In this document: positions 55,621 to 64,000 of the stretch, one piece after another
Numbering within the stretch: the stretch's first letter is position 1
Layout of the letters: the number at the start of each line of letters is the position of its first letter
Source of the DNA: Bradyrhizobium sp.
GTDB lineage: Bacteria; Pseudomonadota; Alphaproteobacteria; Rhizobiales; Xanthobacteraceae
DNA length: 64,000 nucleotides
Direction: 5' to 3'
Assembly (NCBI RefSeq): GCF_016219575.1
Contig: NZ_JACRMG010000005.1
Location: 62,001-126,000, forward strand
Translations under genes and position numbers: made by a program
The notes under the pieces: model-generated
Told to the model about the DNA's origin: nothing
Seen by the model: the letters and a program-made list of their open reading frames with translations, nothing else
Database searches by the model: none

Positions 55621-56577
55621 CTAGCCTGCTGCACTCGATTGCGGTTGCAGATTGGCGCGGCGGTCGTAGCGCGCCACGCGCGAGAGGAGATAATCTACTT
55701 CCGCTTTCGCGGTCACCGTGATGGTCGCGCCGGGCTTGCGCTGGGCGCTGGAGGCGATGATGCCGCGCTTCTGCAGCACATATTTGCGCACGGAAAGACC
55801 CGCGCCCGGCTGCTGCTCGTAGCGGATCAGCGGCAGATGCGCGTCGAACAGGTCGTGCGCGGCGTCGCGCTTGCCTTCCTTCGACAGCTTCACCACGTCG
55901 ATCAACAGTTCCGGGAAGGCATAGCCGGTCATCGCGCCGTCGGCGCCGCGCTCCATCTCGAAATCGAGGAACAGGCCGCCATTGCCGACGAGGATCGACA
56001 GCTCGCGCAGCGAGCCGTCCTTCTGGAATCCGCGCAGCGTGGAAATCTTCTCAAGGCCCGGCCAGTCCTCGTGCTTGAGCATCACGCAGGACGGATTGTC
56101 CATCACGATCTTGCGGATCACCGCCGGCGTGAAGACCACCGAGAGCGTCAGCGGATAATCCTGCAGCACCCAGGGAATGTCCTCGCCGATCGCTTCCTGT
56201 GCCTGCTTGAAATAGCCCGTGATTTGGTCGTCGGTGCGCAACGACGGCGGTGGGGCGATCATGACGCCGGCCGCGCCCGCATCCATCGACGCTCTTGCCA
56301 GCGAGCGCATCGAGGCAAAGCCCGGCGCGGAGACGCCGACGATCACCTGCATGTTTTTCGCACGCTTGACGAAGCGGACCGCCACCTGCTCGGCCTCGGC
56401 CGCATCCAGCTTCGGCGCCTCGCCGAGAATGCCGAGCACGGTGACGCCGTCGCAGCCCACCGAGGCATAGAAGTCGGTCAGCTTGTCGATCGATTTCTCG
56501 TCGATCCCGCCGTCATCATGGAACGGCGTCGGCGCGATCGCGAAGGTGCCTGCGGCCTTGGCGGTGAGCTTTGTCAT
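55621..56577 (-). CDS. Dihydrodipicolinate synthase family (DapA-like) aldolase/lyase
   Basis: 318 residues. The TIM-barrel N-terminus FAIAPTPFHDDGGIDEKSID, a catalytic Tyr in WVLQDYPLT and the Schiff-base Lys in CVMLKHEDWPG (about Lys168) are present. Such proteins cleave or form C-C bonds in pyruvate-type substrates. It lacks the GTTGE motif of true DapA (here LGILGEAP), so it is more likely a KDG/HOG-type or hydroxy-oxoacid aldolase. Last gene of the acyl-CoA set. Confidence 0.8.
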   Translation of the reverse strand: MTKLTAKAAGTFAIAPTPFHDDGGIDEKSIDKLTDFYASVGCDGVTVLGILGEAPKLDAAEAEQVAVRFVKRAKNMQVIVGVSAPGFASMRSLARASMDAGAAGVMIAPPPSLRTDDQITGYFKQAQEAIGEDIPWVLQDYPLTLSVVFTPAVIRKIVMDNPSCVMLKHEDWPGLEKISTLRGFQKDGSLRELSILVGNGGLFLDFEMERGADGAMTGYAFPELLIDVVKLSKEGKRDAAHDLFDAHLPLIRYEQQPGAGLSVRKYVLQKRGIIASSAQRKPGATITVTAKAEVDYLLSRVARYDRRANLQPQSSAAG

Positions 56578-56592
56578 GTGCTTCTCCGTGTG

Positions 56593-56672
56593 CGTCGTTC
56601 CGGGATGGTCCGAAGGACCAGACCCGGAACCTCGAGGTTCCGGGTTCGCGCTTCGCGCGCCCCGGAACGACG
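56593..56672. repeat. Palindromic intergenic repeat, family R4
   Basis: CGTCGTTCCGGGATGGTCCG and GCGCCCCGGAACGACG form the outer arms, with ACCCGGAACCTCGAGGTTCCGG-type inner dyad (GGAACCTCGAGGTTCC). It fills the gap between the DapA-like and SDR genes and touches neither coding region. Confidence 0.85.
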
Positions 56673-56673
56673 G

Positions 56674-57555
56674 TCATTTGAATCTCCGCGCCGACTTCTT
56701 GATGTCCTCTTCGGAGAAGAAGATTTCCTTGGCGTGGGTGACGATATCCTCGGCCTTCCATCCCGTGAACGGCGGTGTCCAGCCTTCCATTTCCATCATC
56801 CGCATCTCGCGCACGCCGCGGGGGCCGGAGACGCCGAGCACCTTGCCGGTCTGGTCGCCGGAGAGGTCCGAGACCATGTATAGCACGGCCGGCGCGATTC
56901 CGTCCGGACCGAGCGCCGCACCGGGGTTCTCCTTGTAGCGGGGCAGGTCTGCGGTCATGCGGGTCAAGGCGCCCGGGGCCAACGTCCATATCCGGATGTT
57001 GTACTTGCGGCCCTCGATGGCCAGCACGTTGGACAGGCCCCAGATGCCGCCCTTGGCCGCGCCGTAATTGGTCTGGCCGAAATTGCCGATGAGGCCCGAA
57101 GTCGACGACGTGTTGACGATGACGCCGCCACCGTTCTCGCGCATCCATTTGAACACCGGCTGGGTGCAGCAGAAGGTGCCCTTGAGGTGCACCCGGATCA
57201 CCTTGTCCCAGTTGGCTTCGTTGGCCTTGGCGAAGGTCTCGTCGAGCAGGATGCCCGCATTGTTGACGAGGATGTCGGCGCGGCCAAAGTTCTTGATGGC
57301 GTCGTCGAACACCGCCTGGCCGCCGGCCATGGTCGAGATGTCGGCGCCGTTGGCCACTGCGCGCCCGCCCTCGGCCTTGATCGCGTCCACTACCTTCTGC
57401 GCCATCGACTTGTCGGAACCCGTGCCGTCGCGCGGGCCGCCGAGGTCGTTGACCACCACGGCTGCACCCTCGCGCGCGAACAGCTTTGCGTAGGCTTCAC
57501 CGAGCCCGCCGCCCGCGCCCGTGATGATGGCCACCTTGCCGTCGAGCAATCCCAT
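56674..57555 (-). CDS. Short-chain dehydrogenase/reductase
   Basis: 293 residues. NAD(P)-binding TGAGGGLGEAYA (TGxxxGxG), VNDLGG, NNAG at NNAGILLDET, catalytic Ser in TSSTSGLIG and Tyr-xxx-Lys in YGAAKGG. The first part resembles the (3R)-hydroxyacyl-CoA dehydrogenase part of peroxisomal multifunctional enzyme 2 (GGGLGEAYA.. NDLGG). It would oxidise a 3-hydroxyacyl-CoA after the MaoC hydratase next door. Sixteen bases separate the two. Confidence 0.85.
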   Translation of the reverse strand: MGLLDGKVAIITGAGGGLGEAYAKLFAREGAAVVVNDLGGPRDGTGSDKSMAQKVVDAIKAEGGRAVANGADISTMAGGQAVFDDAIKNFGRADILVNNAGILLDETFAKANEANWDKVIRVHLKGTFCCTQPVFKWMRENGGGVIVNTSSTSGLIGNFGQTNYGAAKGGIWGLSNVLAIEGRKYNIRIWTLAPGALTRMTADLPRYKENPGAALGPDGIAPAVLYMVSDLSGDQTGKVLGVSGPRGVREMRMMEMEGWTPPFTGWKAEDIVTHAKEIFFSEEDIKKSARRFK

Positions 57556-57571
57556 TGTTGGTTCCTCCCGC

Positions 57572-58432
57572 TTACGCCAGCACCGTCTTGCCGCTCTTGA
57601 TCACGGTGACGCCCCTCGCCTTCACCTTGGCCTCGAACGAGACCACGTTGCCGTCCTTCCACATTTCCATGGTGACGGTCTCGCCGGGATAGACCGGCGA
57701 GGAGAACCGCACCGCGTGCTGCTTGAAGGCGGACGGATCGTAATCGGCATAGGTCTGCAGCACGCCGCGGCAGGTGATGCCGTAGGTGCACATGCCGTGC
57801 AGGATCGGGCGCGGGAAGCCCGCCTTCTTGGCGAATTCCGGGTCCGAGTGCAGCGGGTTGCGGTCGCCGCAAAGCCGATAGATCAGCGCTTGATCCGGAC
57901 GCGTGGAGATGTCGACCGTCCTGTCCGGCGCGCGTGACGGCATGCCGTGCGGATCCGGCTGCGCGATGCTGGGGCCGCCGAACCCGCCGTCGCCGCGGGC
58001 AAAGCGCGACGCGACGATCGTTGCAAGCGGCTCCCCCTTCTCGTTCTTCAGGACGGTCTGGTGGCTGATCACCACACCCTTGTCCTTGCCCTTGTCATAG
58101 ACCTCGCGCACCGTGGAGTCGGCGGTGATCTGGGCTGCCGTCTGCAGTGGTTGATGGAAGGTAATGTCACGCTCGCCATCCACCACCATCACGCGATTGA
58201 GGTTCATTTCGCCGGGACCGGCGCCCCACGCCGCAACCGATGCAAAGGTCGGCACCACCTTCAGCGGACGCGGCGTCAGCGTGCCCTCGTTGACGAAGGC
58301 GAGTTCCTTCTCGTCCATCGGATCCGCGCCGAGGCCGATGCCGTAGGCATAGAGCATCACCTCGCGGTCGGTGTAGCTGTATTTCTGACCGAGGTTCTTC
58401 AGCCCCTTCAGTTCTTCGTACCTTGCCGACAT
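57572..58432 (-). CDS. MaoC-type (3R)-enoyl-CoA hydratase, double hot-dog
   Basis: 286 residues: an N-terminal degenerate hot-dog and a C-terminal MaoC unit with DQALIYRLCGDRNPLHSDPE and LHGMCTYGITCRGVL (the D-xxxx-H hydratase motif, as DRNPLH). The arrangement matches the (2E)-enoyl-CoA hydratase 2 domain of multifunctional enzyme 2. It hydrates trans-2-enoyl-CoA to (3R)-hydroxyacyl-CoA. GGAGG lies ahead of the ATG at 58432. Coupled in function with the SDR gene. Confidence 0.85.
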   Translation of the reverse strand: MSARYEELKGLKNLGQKYSYTDREVMLYAYGIGLGADPMDEKELAFVNEGTLTPRPLKVVPTFASVAAWGAGPGEMNLNRVMVVDGERDITFHQPLQTAAQITADSTVREVYDKGKDKGVVISHQTVLKNEKGEPLATIVASRFARGDGGFGGPSIAQPDPHGMPSRAPDRTVDISTRPDQALIYRLCGDRNPLHSDPEFAKKAGFPRPILHGMCTYGITCRGVLQTYADYDPSAFKQHAVRFSSPVYPGETVTMEMWKDGNVVSFEAKVKARGVTVIKSGKTVLA

Positions 58433-58482
58433 CTTCCGATTTCCTCCCGAAGTATTTTTCGTTGGCGCTGTTCGCTGCTGCG

Positions 58483-58625
58483 CCCTCTCCCCTTGTGGGA
58501 GAGGGCAAGAACGGCGGCGCCGCAAGTTCACTTGGGTGAGGGGTTGGCTCCGCAAGTACCGCATTCGCGGATAGAACCCCTCATCCGGCAGCTTCGCTGC
58601 CACCTTCTCCCACAAGGGGAGAAGG
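58483..58625. repeat. Palindromic intergenic repeat, family R5
   Basis: Left arm CCCTCTCCCCTTGTGGGAGA plus GGG, right arm CCTTCTCCCACAAGGGGAGA plus AGG, and inner ACTTGGGTGAGGGGTTGGCT and AACCCCTCATCCGGC. A four-part foldable unit between the MaoC and DUF35 genes. Confidence 0.87.
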
Positions 58626-58630
58626 TACTC

Positions 58631-59020
58631 TCAGGCCGGCGTGAAGAACGGCAACGGCGCGCCGTCGGTCGGCTTGAACACCACCTTCACCTTTTGGCCG
58701 ATCTTCAGCTTCTCAAGGTCGCAGTCGACGAAATTGGTCTGCAGCGACGGACCTTCCTTCAGCGTGACATAGCCGATCGCATACGGGCCGGTCGGCGACT
58801 TCCGCATCAGGCTGTAGGTATAGATCGTGCCCTCTCCGGAAGCCTCCTCCCACACCGTCTTGTCGGAGAAGCAGAACGGGCAGATCGAGCGCGGAAAATA
58901 ATGCGGCTCGCCGCAGGCGGTGCAGCGCTTGATCATGAACTTGCCGGCCTTGGCCGCTTCCCAGAACGGGGCGGTTTCCGGATTGGTCACCGGGGCATTG
59001 TATTTCTTCGCTTCGGCCAT
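58631..59020 (-). CDS. DUF35 / OB-fold zinc-ribbon partner of the thiolase
   Basis: 129 residues. The zinc ribbon CTACGEPHYFPRSICPFC is followed by an OB-fold (EGTIYTYSLMRKSPTGPYAI, then VTLKEGPSLQTNFVDC). DUF35 proteins bind acyl-CoA and are obligate partners of SCP2-type thiolases or retro-aldolases, as in ChsH2/Ltp2. Its ATG overlaps the thiolase stop by one base (TGATG), which supports a stable two-subunit complex. Confidence 0.87.
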   Translation of the reverse strand: MAEAKKYNAPVTNPETAPFWEAAKAGKFMIKRCTACGEPHYFPRSICPFCFSDKTVWEEASGEGTIYTYSLMRKSPTGPYAIGYVTLKEGPSLQTNFVDCDLEKLKIGQKVKVVFKPTDGAPLPFFTPA

Positions 59021-60168
59021 CACACGCGCTCCAGAATGCAGGTTGAGGCGGCGTGACGCACGCCGAGGAGTCCGCCGGTACCGTGCGCGACCGCGAGATC
59101 GCAGTTCTTCACCTGCACCTTGGGATGGGCCTCGCCGCGCAGCTGCCGCACGGCCTCGAGGATCTTTGTCATGCCGCCGCGGTTGACGGGATGGTTGCTG
59201 CACAGCCCGCCGCCGTCGGTGTTGAACGGCAGCTTGCCGACGCCGGAGATCAGATTGCCGTCAGCGACGAACTTGCCGCCCTCGCCCTTCTTGCAGAAGC
59301 CGAGGTCTTCGAGTTGCATCAGCACCGTGATGGTGAAGCTGTCATAGATCGAGGCGTACTTGATGTCCTTTGGCGTGACGCCGGCTTCCTCGAACGCGCG
59401 CGGGCCGGACCAGACGCCGGCGGAATAAGTGAGGTCTAGATCCTTGCCGCCGCGCGGCCCCTTCATCGCCTCGCCATGACCGATCAGCCGCACCAGCGGC
59501 TTCTTCAGGCTCTTTGCGATCTCAGGCGTGGTGACGATCATCGCGCCGCCGCCGTCGGTGACGACGCAGCAATCCATGCGATGCAGGGGATCGGAGATCA
59601 TCGGCGAGTTCAGCACGTCCTCGACGGTGACGACGTCCTTGAGCATCGCATGCGGATTGTATTGCGCGTGATGGGAGGCGGCGACCTTGATCCAGGCGAG
59701 CTGCTCGCTGGTGGTGCCATAGTCGTGCATGTGGCGCATGGCACACATGCCATAGGCATTGTGCGTAGTGGCCCCGTAGGCCGCCTCGAAATCAGCCTCG
59801 GCGCCGGCCGCGCGCGGCGGCATCGGTCCGGTGCGCGGCTTGCCGGCGAGCGTCACCAGCGCGATCGAGCATTTACCGGCCGCAATGGCTTCGGCGGCAT
59901 GGCCGAGATGGATCAGATAGGAGCAGCCGCCGGTCTCGGTCGAGTCCATATGGCGGACTTTGAGGCCGAGATAATCGACCATCGGCCACAGGCCACCAGG
60001 CGCATCGCCTGCCAGAAAATAGCCGTCGATGTCGTCCTTGGTGAGCCCGGCATCCTCCAGGGCGCCCTTGGCGACCTCGGCGTGGAGCTGGGCGGTGGAT
60101 TTGTCGGGTGCATGCCGGGTGGGATGCTCATAGATCCCGGCAATGTAGGCCTTCCCCTTGATGGTCAA
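59020..60168 (-). CDS. Thiolase / SCP2-type acetyl-CoA acetyltransferase-like protein
   Basis: 382 residues. The start is TTG at 60168 with GGAG six bases upstream; the next frame upstream is repeat-derived. N-terminal TIKGKAYIAGIYEHPTRHAP, nucleophile Cys82 in TETGGCSYLIHLGHAAEA, then NPHAMLKDVVTVEDVLNSP and the C-terminal GLCSNHPVNRGGMTKILEAV and AHGTGGLLG. This is the thiolase-like branch that works with DUF35 partners, either cleaving 3-oxoacyl-CoA or acting as an aldolase. Substrate unknown. Confidence 0.83.
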   Translation of the reverse strand: MTIKGKAYIAGIYEHPTRHAPDKSTAQLHAEVAKGALEDAGLTKDDIDGYFLAGDAPGGLWPMVDYLGLKVRHMDSTETGGCSYLIHLGHAAEAIAAGKCSIALVTLAGKPRTGPMPPRAAGAEADFEAAYGATTHNAYGMCAMRHMHDYGTTSEQLAWIKVAASHHAQYNPHAMLKDVVTVEDVLNSPMISDPLHRMDCCVVTDGGGAMIVTTPEIAKSLKKPLVRLIGHGEAMKGPRGGKDLDLTYSAGVWSGPRAFEEAGVTPKDIKYASIYDSFTITVLMQLEDLGFCKKGEGGKFVADGNLISGVGKLPFNTDGGGLCSNHPVNRGGMTKILEAVRQLRGEAHPKVQVKNCDLAVAHGTGGLLGVRHAASTCILERV

Positions 60169-60278
60169 TTGTTTCTCCGCTGGCGTTTCTTGTATCCAGT
60201 GGATTTCTTGGCCTGTACGGGCGGCCTTGGCAAGCGCCGAGATATTCCGCCCGGTGAGAGGGCTATGCGTATGCCACT

Positions 60279-60405
60279 CCTCATCCTGAGGAGCGGCCGT
60301 CAGGCCGCGTCTCGAAGGACAAAGGCCCGGCTGTGGCCTCATGGTTCTCTCGGCGATGCGAAGCATCGTCCGGAGACGGCGCTGGCGCGCCTCCTCACCA
60401 TGAGG
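60279..60405. repeat. Palindromic intergenic repeat, family R3
   Basis: CCTCATCCTGAGGAGCGGCC to CTCCTCACCATGAGG, with AGCGGCCGTCAGGCCGCGTC as an inner hairpin and GCGATGCGAAGCATCGTCCG to its right. It lies between the thiolase and IOR genes. Its right part also matches the copy at 47268 (CGGACGATGCTCCGCATCG). Confidence 0.88.
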
Positions 60406-60416
60406 ATCGAGAGGTT

Positions 60417-63400
60417 CTACTCCGCCGCCATCTGCCGCGGCGCCGGCGGCGGATTGACGAGATCGGCCGTGAGCTGCTCGTGGCGCGCTTTCGCGTCCTT
60501 CACCGCCTTCTCCTTCACCGGGCCGTAGCCGCGGATGCGATCGGGCAGCGACAACAGCTCAACCGCGGTGTCGTGCGTCGCCTGCGACAGCAGGTCGAGC
60601 GCCTTGGCGACGTCCTTTTCGTAATCCGCGATCAGCTCGCGCTCCAGCTTGCGGTCGGCGCTGTGGCCGAACACGTCGAGCGCCGTGCCGCGCAGGAAGC
60701 GGAATTTGGCGAGCACACGGAACACGCCCATCATCCAGGAGCCGAACGCGCGCTTCTTCGGACGGCCCAGCGCATCGACGCCGCGGCTAAGGATCGGTGG
60801 CGCGAGATTGAAGCTGAACTTGAACTCGCCCTCGAATTGGTCGCGCAGCTGCTTCTCGAAGCGGCCGTCGGTGTAGAGCCGCGCCACTTCATACTCGTCC
60901 TTGTAGGCCAGCAGCTTTGCGTAGTTGATCGCGACCGCGCGCGGCAGTGCGTCGCCAAAGCCGCCCCGGTTCGCGGCATCGCGAACCTGATCGACCAGCT
61001 TGCGGTAGCGTCTTGCAAGCCGCGAGCTCTGGTAGTCGGTCAGCATGGCCGTGCGATGGGCGATGATCTCGTCGAGCGTCATCGCATCCAGCGTCTTCGC
61101 GGGAACGACCTCGTCGTGATCCTTCATCATCTCCTTGAACCGCGCCGGATCGACGGCGGCCAGCCGGCCGAGCTGGAAGCCCTGCGTGTTCATCTTGATC
61201 GCGACACCGTTGACTTCGATCGCCTGCTCGATCGCCTTCGCCGACAGCGGCAGCAGGCCGCGCTGGTAGGCGTAGCCGAGCATCATGATGTTGGTGGCGA
61301 TGGAGTCGCCGAGCAGCGCTTCGGCCGGCGTGGTGAAATCGAAGAAGGAAGATTCCTTCCTGAGCTCGGTCTCGAGAACGGAATTGAGCTTGCGGGTCTG
61401 GAAATTGAAGTCGCGGTTGAGGATGAAGTCCGCGGTCGGGATGACGTGGCTGTTGATGATGCCGACGGTGCGGGCGGATTCGCAGAGTGTGACCATGTCC
61501 TTCGATACCGCCACGACCTCGTCCGCGGCGAGCACGAGATCAGCCGTGCCGGTGACGATACGCGAACAGGTGACGTCCGCGGTGTGTTCGGACAGTCGGA
61601 CATGGCTCAGCACCGCGCCGCCCTTCTGGGCCAAGCCGGACATGTCGAGGATCATGCTGGCCTTGCCTTCGATATGCGCGGCCATGCCGAGCAGCGCGCC
61701 GATGGTGAGCACGCCGGTACCGCCGACACCGCCGACGGCGATGTTATAGGGCCGGTCCAGCGAAGGACGCGACGCAGGCTCCGGCAGCTCGCCGATGCTG
61801 CCGAGGTCCGGCGGCGCGCGATGGCGCAGCTTTGCGCCGTCGACGGTGACGAAGGACGGGCAAAAACCCTTGAGGCAGGAATAGTCCTTGTTGCAGGTCG
61901 ACTGGTTGATGGTGCGCTTGCGCCCGAGCTCTGTCTCCAGCGGTTCGACCGAGATGCAGTTCGACTGCACCGAACAGTCGCCGCAGCCTTCGCAGACGGC
62001 CGGATTGATCAGCACACGGCGCGCCGGGTCTTCCATCAGACCGCGCTTGCGGCGGCGGCGTTTCTCGGCCGCGCAAGTCTGCACGAAGACGATGGCCGAG
62101 GTGCCCTTGAGCTCGCGGCACTCCTTCATGACCGCATCCAACTCGTCGCGATGACGCGTGATGACGCCGGGTGCGATGTCGGAAGCGGGATAGAGGTGCG
62201 GATTTTCCGAGACCAGATAGATGTTGCGGATGCCCTCGGCGTGCATCTGGAAGGTGATCTGTTGCGGCGACAATTCGCCGTCGACATGCTGGCCGCCGGT
62301 CATTGCGGTCGCGTCGTTATAGAGCAGCTTGTAGGTGATGTTCGCGCCGGAGGCGACCGCCTGGCGGATCGCCAGCGAGCCGGAGTGGAAATAGGTGCCG
62401 TCGCCGAGATTGGCGAAGACGTGCTTTTCCTTGGTGAAGGGCGCGACACCAACCCACGGCACGCCCTCGCCTCCCATGTGGGTGTAGGTTTCGGTGTTGC
62501 GGTCCATCCACAGCGCCATGAAGTGACAGCCGATGCCGGCAAAGGCGCGGCTGCCTTCCGGCACCTTGGTCGAGGTGTTGTGCGGGCAACCCGAGCAGAA
62601 ATACGGCGTGCGGGTGACGGGAGCGACCGCCTGCATCTGTGTCGCCTGCCGGCCGTTGAACCAGTCTGCCTTGGCGCGAAGCATCTGCGCGATTTCGGGA
62701 TTGAGATTGAGCCGGAGCAGGCGTTCGGTCAGCGAGCTCGCAAGCGAGGCAACGCTGAGTTCGGCGGCGAAGGTCAGGAAGCGCTTGTCATGGTCGTCCA
62801 TCTTGCCGACGATGCGCGGGCGGACGTCGTCGCGCCAGTTGAACAGCTCCTGCTTGACCTGGTTCTCGACGATCTCGCGCCGTTCCTCGATGATGAAGAT
62901 CTCCTCGAGGCCAACGGCGAAATTGCGCACGCCTTCCGGCTCCAGCGGCCAGGGCATGCCGATCTTGTACAGGCGGATGCCGATCCTGGCGGCGATGTCC
63001 TCGGTGATGCCGAGCTCGCGCAGCGCCTGGCGGATGTCCTCATAGCTCTTGCCGGACGCCATGATGCCGTAGCGGGCGTTCGGCGAATCCATGGTGACAC
63101 GGTTGATTTTGTTGGCGCGCGCGAAGGCGATCGCGGCATAGCCCTTGTAATCCTGCAGGCGCAGGTCCTGCTGATAGCGATCGTCCGGCCAGCGCATGTT
63201 GAGGCCGCCCGGCGGCATCTCGAAATCGCTGGGGATGATGAAGGGCTTCATCTCGTCGGTGAGGTCGATCTCGGCCGTGGTCTCCACGGTCTCGGTGATC
63301 ACCTTCATGCCGATCCAGCAGCCGGAGTAACGCGACATCGCGATACCCAGAAGGCCCATCTCGATCATTTCATGGATGCTGGAGGGATAGAGATAAGGCA

Positions 63401-63908
63401 TCAGCGCGGAGATGAAGGCGTGGTCGGACTGATGCGGAACGGTCGAGGATTTTGCGCCGTGGTCGTCGCCGGCAAGCACAAGCACACCGCCGTTCTTGGC
63501 GGAACCCGCCGTGTTGGCGTGGCGGAAGACGTCGCCGCAGCGGTCGACGCCGGGACCCTTGCCGTACCAGATACCGACCACACCATCATATTGCGCGCCG
63601 GGCGACAGGCTGAGTTGTTGCGAGCCCCAGATCGCGGTTGCCGCCAGATCCTCGTTCACGCCGGGCTGGAACTTGATGTTGTACTGCTCGAGGTGCTTTC
63701 GCGCTGCGAAGAGCTGCTGGTCGTAGCCGCCCAGGGGCGAGCCACGGTAGCCGGAAATGAAGCCTGCGGTATTCAGCCCCATCGCGCGGTCGCGCCGGAT
63801 CTGGGCCATCGGCAGGCGGACCAGCGCCTGGATGCCGGTCAGGAAGACGTGGCCGGTGCCTTGCGTGTATTTCTGGTCGAGACTGATCGGACCCTGGTTG
63901 ATTCCCAT
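60417..63908 (-). CDS. Fused indolepyruvate:ferredoxin oxidoreductase (IorA-IorB type)
   Basis: 1,163 residues in one chain: pyrimidine-binding part (GFISGYRGSPLGGYDQQLFA), TPP part (FANLGDGTYFHSGSLAIRQA), a ferredoxin-type segment with CEGCGDCSVQSNC and further CNKDYSCLKGFCP Cys residues, and a C-terminal gamma-type domain (NIAVGGVGGTGVLTIGALLG). It oxidatively decarboxylates an aryl- or branched 2-oxoacid to its acyl-CoA with reduction of a ferredoxin. This is the first gene of the cluster and could feed acyl-CoA to the downstream enzymes. GAGGG precedes the ATG at 63908. Aerobic use of this enzyme is known in alphaproteobacteria. Confidence 0.9.
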   Translation of the reverse strand: MGINQGPISLDQKYTQGTGHVFLTGIQALVRLPMAQIRRDRAMGLNTAGFISGYRGSPLGGYDQQLFAARKHLEQYNIKFQPGVNEDLAATAIWGSQQLSLSPGAQYDGVVGIWYGKGPGVDRCGDVFRHANTAGSAKNGGVLVLAGDDHGAKSSTVPHQSDHAFISALMPYLYPSSIHEMIEMGLLGIAMSRYSGCWIGMKVITETVETTAEIDLTDEMKPFIIPSDFEMPPGGLNMRWPDDRYQQDLRLQDYKGYAAIAFARANKINRVTMDSPNARYGIMASGKSYEDIRQALRELGITEDIAARIGIRLYKIGMPWPLEPEGVRNFAVGLEEIFIIEERREIVENQVKQELFNWRDDVRPRIVGKMDDHDKRFLTFAAELSVASLASSLTERLLRLNLNPEIAQMLRAKADWFNGRQATQMQAVAPVTRTPYFCSGCPHNTSTKVPEGSRAFAGIGCHFMALWMDRNTETYTHMGGEGVPWVGVAPFTKEKHVFANLGDGTYFHSGSLAIRQAVASGANITYKLLYNDATAMTGGQHVDGELSPQQITFQMHAEGIRNIYLVSENPHLYPASDIAPGVITRHRDELDAVMKECRELKGTSAIVFVQTCAAEKRRRRKRGLMEDPARRVLINPAVCEGCGDCSVQSNCISVEPLETELGRKRTINQSTCNKDYSCLKGFCPSFVTVDGAKLRHRAPPDLGSIGELPEPASRPSLDRPYNIAVGGVGGTGVLTIGALLGMAAHIEGKASMILDMSGLAQKGGAVLSHVRLSEHTADVTCSRIVTGTADLVLAADEVVAVSKDMVTLCESARTVGIINSHVIPTADFILNRDFNFQTRKLNSVLETELRKESSFFDFTTPAEALLGDSIATNIMMLGYAYQRGLLPLSAKAIEQAIEVNGVAIKMNTQGFQLGRLAAVDPARFKEMMKDHDEVVPAKTLDAMTLDEIIAHRTAMLTDYQSSRLARRYRKLVDQVRDAANRGGFGDALPRAVAINYAKLLAYKDEYEVARLYTDGRFEKQLRDQFEGEFKFSFNLAPPILSRGVDALGRPKKRAFGSWMMGVFRVLAKFRFLRGTALDVFGHSADRKLERELIADYEKDVAKALDLLSQATHDTAVELLSLPDRIRGYGPVKEKAVKDAKARHEQLTADLVNPPPAPRQMAAE

Positions 63909-64000
63909 TGGTGCCCTCGTAAGCCTTGGTCGCGACGACTGATTTTTAGCTAGTCATCCAAGCTGGTTAGAGCCAGTCTATGTCGGTTTTTTCATCCCAC

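Noticed and set aside
60333..63953. Plus-strand frame of about 1,200 codons opposite the IOR gene
   Set aside because: Antisense shadow with low-complexity Arg/Ala/Val composition; the minus strand has all IOR motifs.

Overview
The window looks like a chromosomal segment of a Bradyrhizobium-type alphaproteobacterium (Nitrobacteraceae). It is GC-rich and gene-dense. The proteins match the styles of that family: FixH-like protein, EamA transporters, large PAS/GGDEF signalling proteins and a propionyl-CoA carboxylase-type biotin protein. The gaps hold several families of palindromic intergenic repeats of the kind common in that group. Two tRNAs are present, Leu(GAG) on the minus strand and Arg(UCG) on the plus strand. 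There is no rRNA, CRISPR array, prophage or intact insertion sequence. The assignment rests on recognition, not on a database search.

Layout. 1-7.7 kb: the 5' part of mgtE, two adjacent secreted NodB-type deacetylases, a caspase-fold protein with a CRP-type site upstream, a PIG-L-type deacetylase and a NagX-like membrane acyltransferase preceded by a FixK/FNR-type box. 7.8-18.4 kb: tRNA-Leu, a lone FliN-like protein, lipB, a tautomerase/LysR divergent pair, a hybrid histidine kinase, a methyltransferase, a double beta-barrel protein, acylphosphatase, an ICL/PEP-mutase family enzyme, pccA, and a 69-residue protein whose promoter carries a LexA-type box. 18.5-24.6 kb: an orphan TupB-like permease, a nuclease-fold protein, a GGDEF-EAL protein, an RlpA-like protein, a zinc-ribbon microprotein and an aroE homologue.

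24.6-30.7 kb is a five-gene copper cluster (Met/Cys/His-rich secreted protein, FixH/YtkA-like protein, CusB-like adaptor, CusA-like pump, secreted cupredoxin). Its last four genes overlap stop-on-start. A perfect FixK/FNR-type box lies upstream. 30.7-34.2 kb holds repeat debris, a higBA toxin-antitoxin pair with a perfect 7+7 operator palindrome, a peroxiredoxin and small membrane proteins. 34.3-43.1 kb has a chemoreceptor, photolyase, an EamA transporter divergent from glutathione-dependent formaldehyde dehydrogenase, secreted small proteins, tRNA-Arg and an ankyrin protein. 43.4-45.1 kb is a winged-helix/TPR regulator split by a one-base frameshift.

45-55.5 kb carries small hypothetical proteins, a VOC protein, a GrlR-like protein, a PAS histidine kinase divergent from a di-haem cytochrome c peroxidase (itself tail-to-tail with a cupredoxin), a hydrolase-EamA pair and a Nudix hydrolase. 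55.6-63.9 kb is a co-directional minus-strand set: fused indolepyruvate:ferredoxin oxidoreductase, thiolase, DUF35 OB-fold partner, MaoC hydratase, SDR and DapA-like aldolase. It reads as an acyl-CoA degradation module of unknown substrate. Four of its gaps, or the gap next to it, are filled by three different palindromic repeat families.

The best leads are the regulatory sites (LexA-type box on an uncharacterised 69-aa gene, two FixK-type boxes, CRP-type site, higBA operator), the frameshifted regulator, a nuclease homologue lacking its catalytic Glu, a probable small RNA on the minus strand near 42.7 kb, and the acyl-CoA/IOR module. I found no clear-cut unknown defence system.
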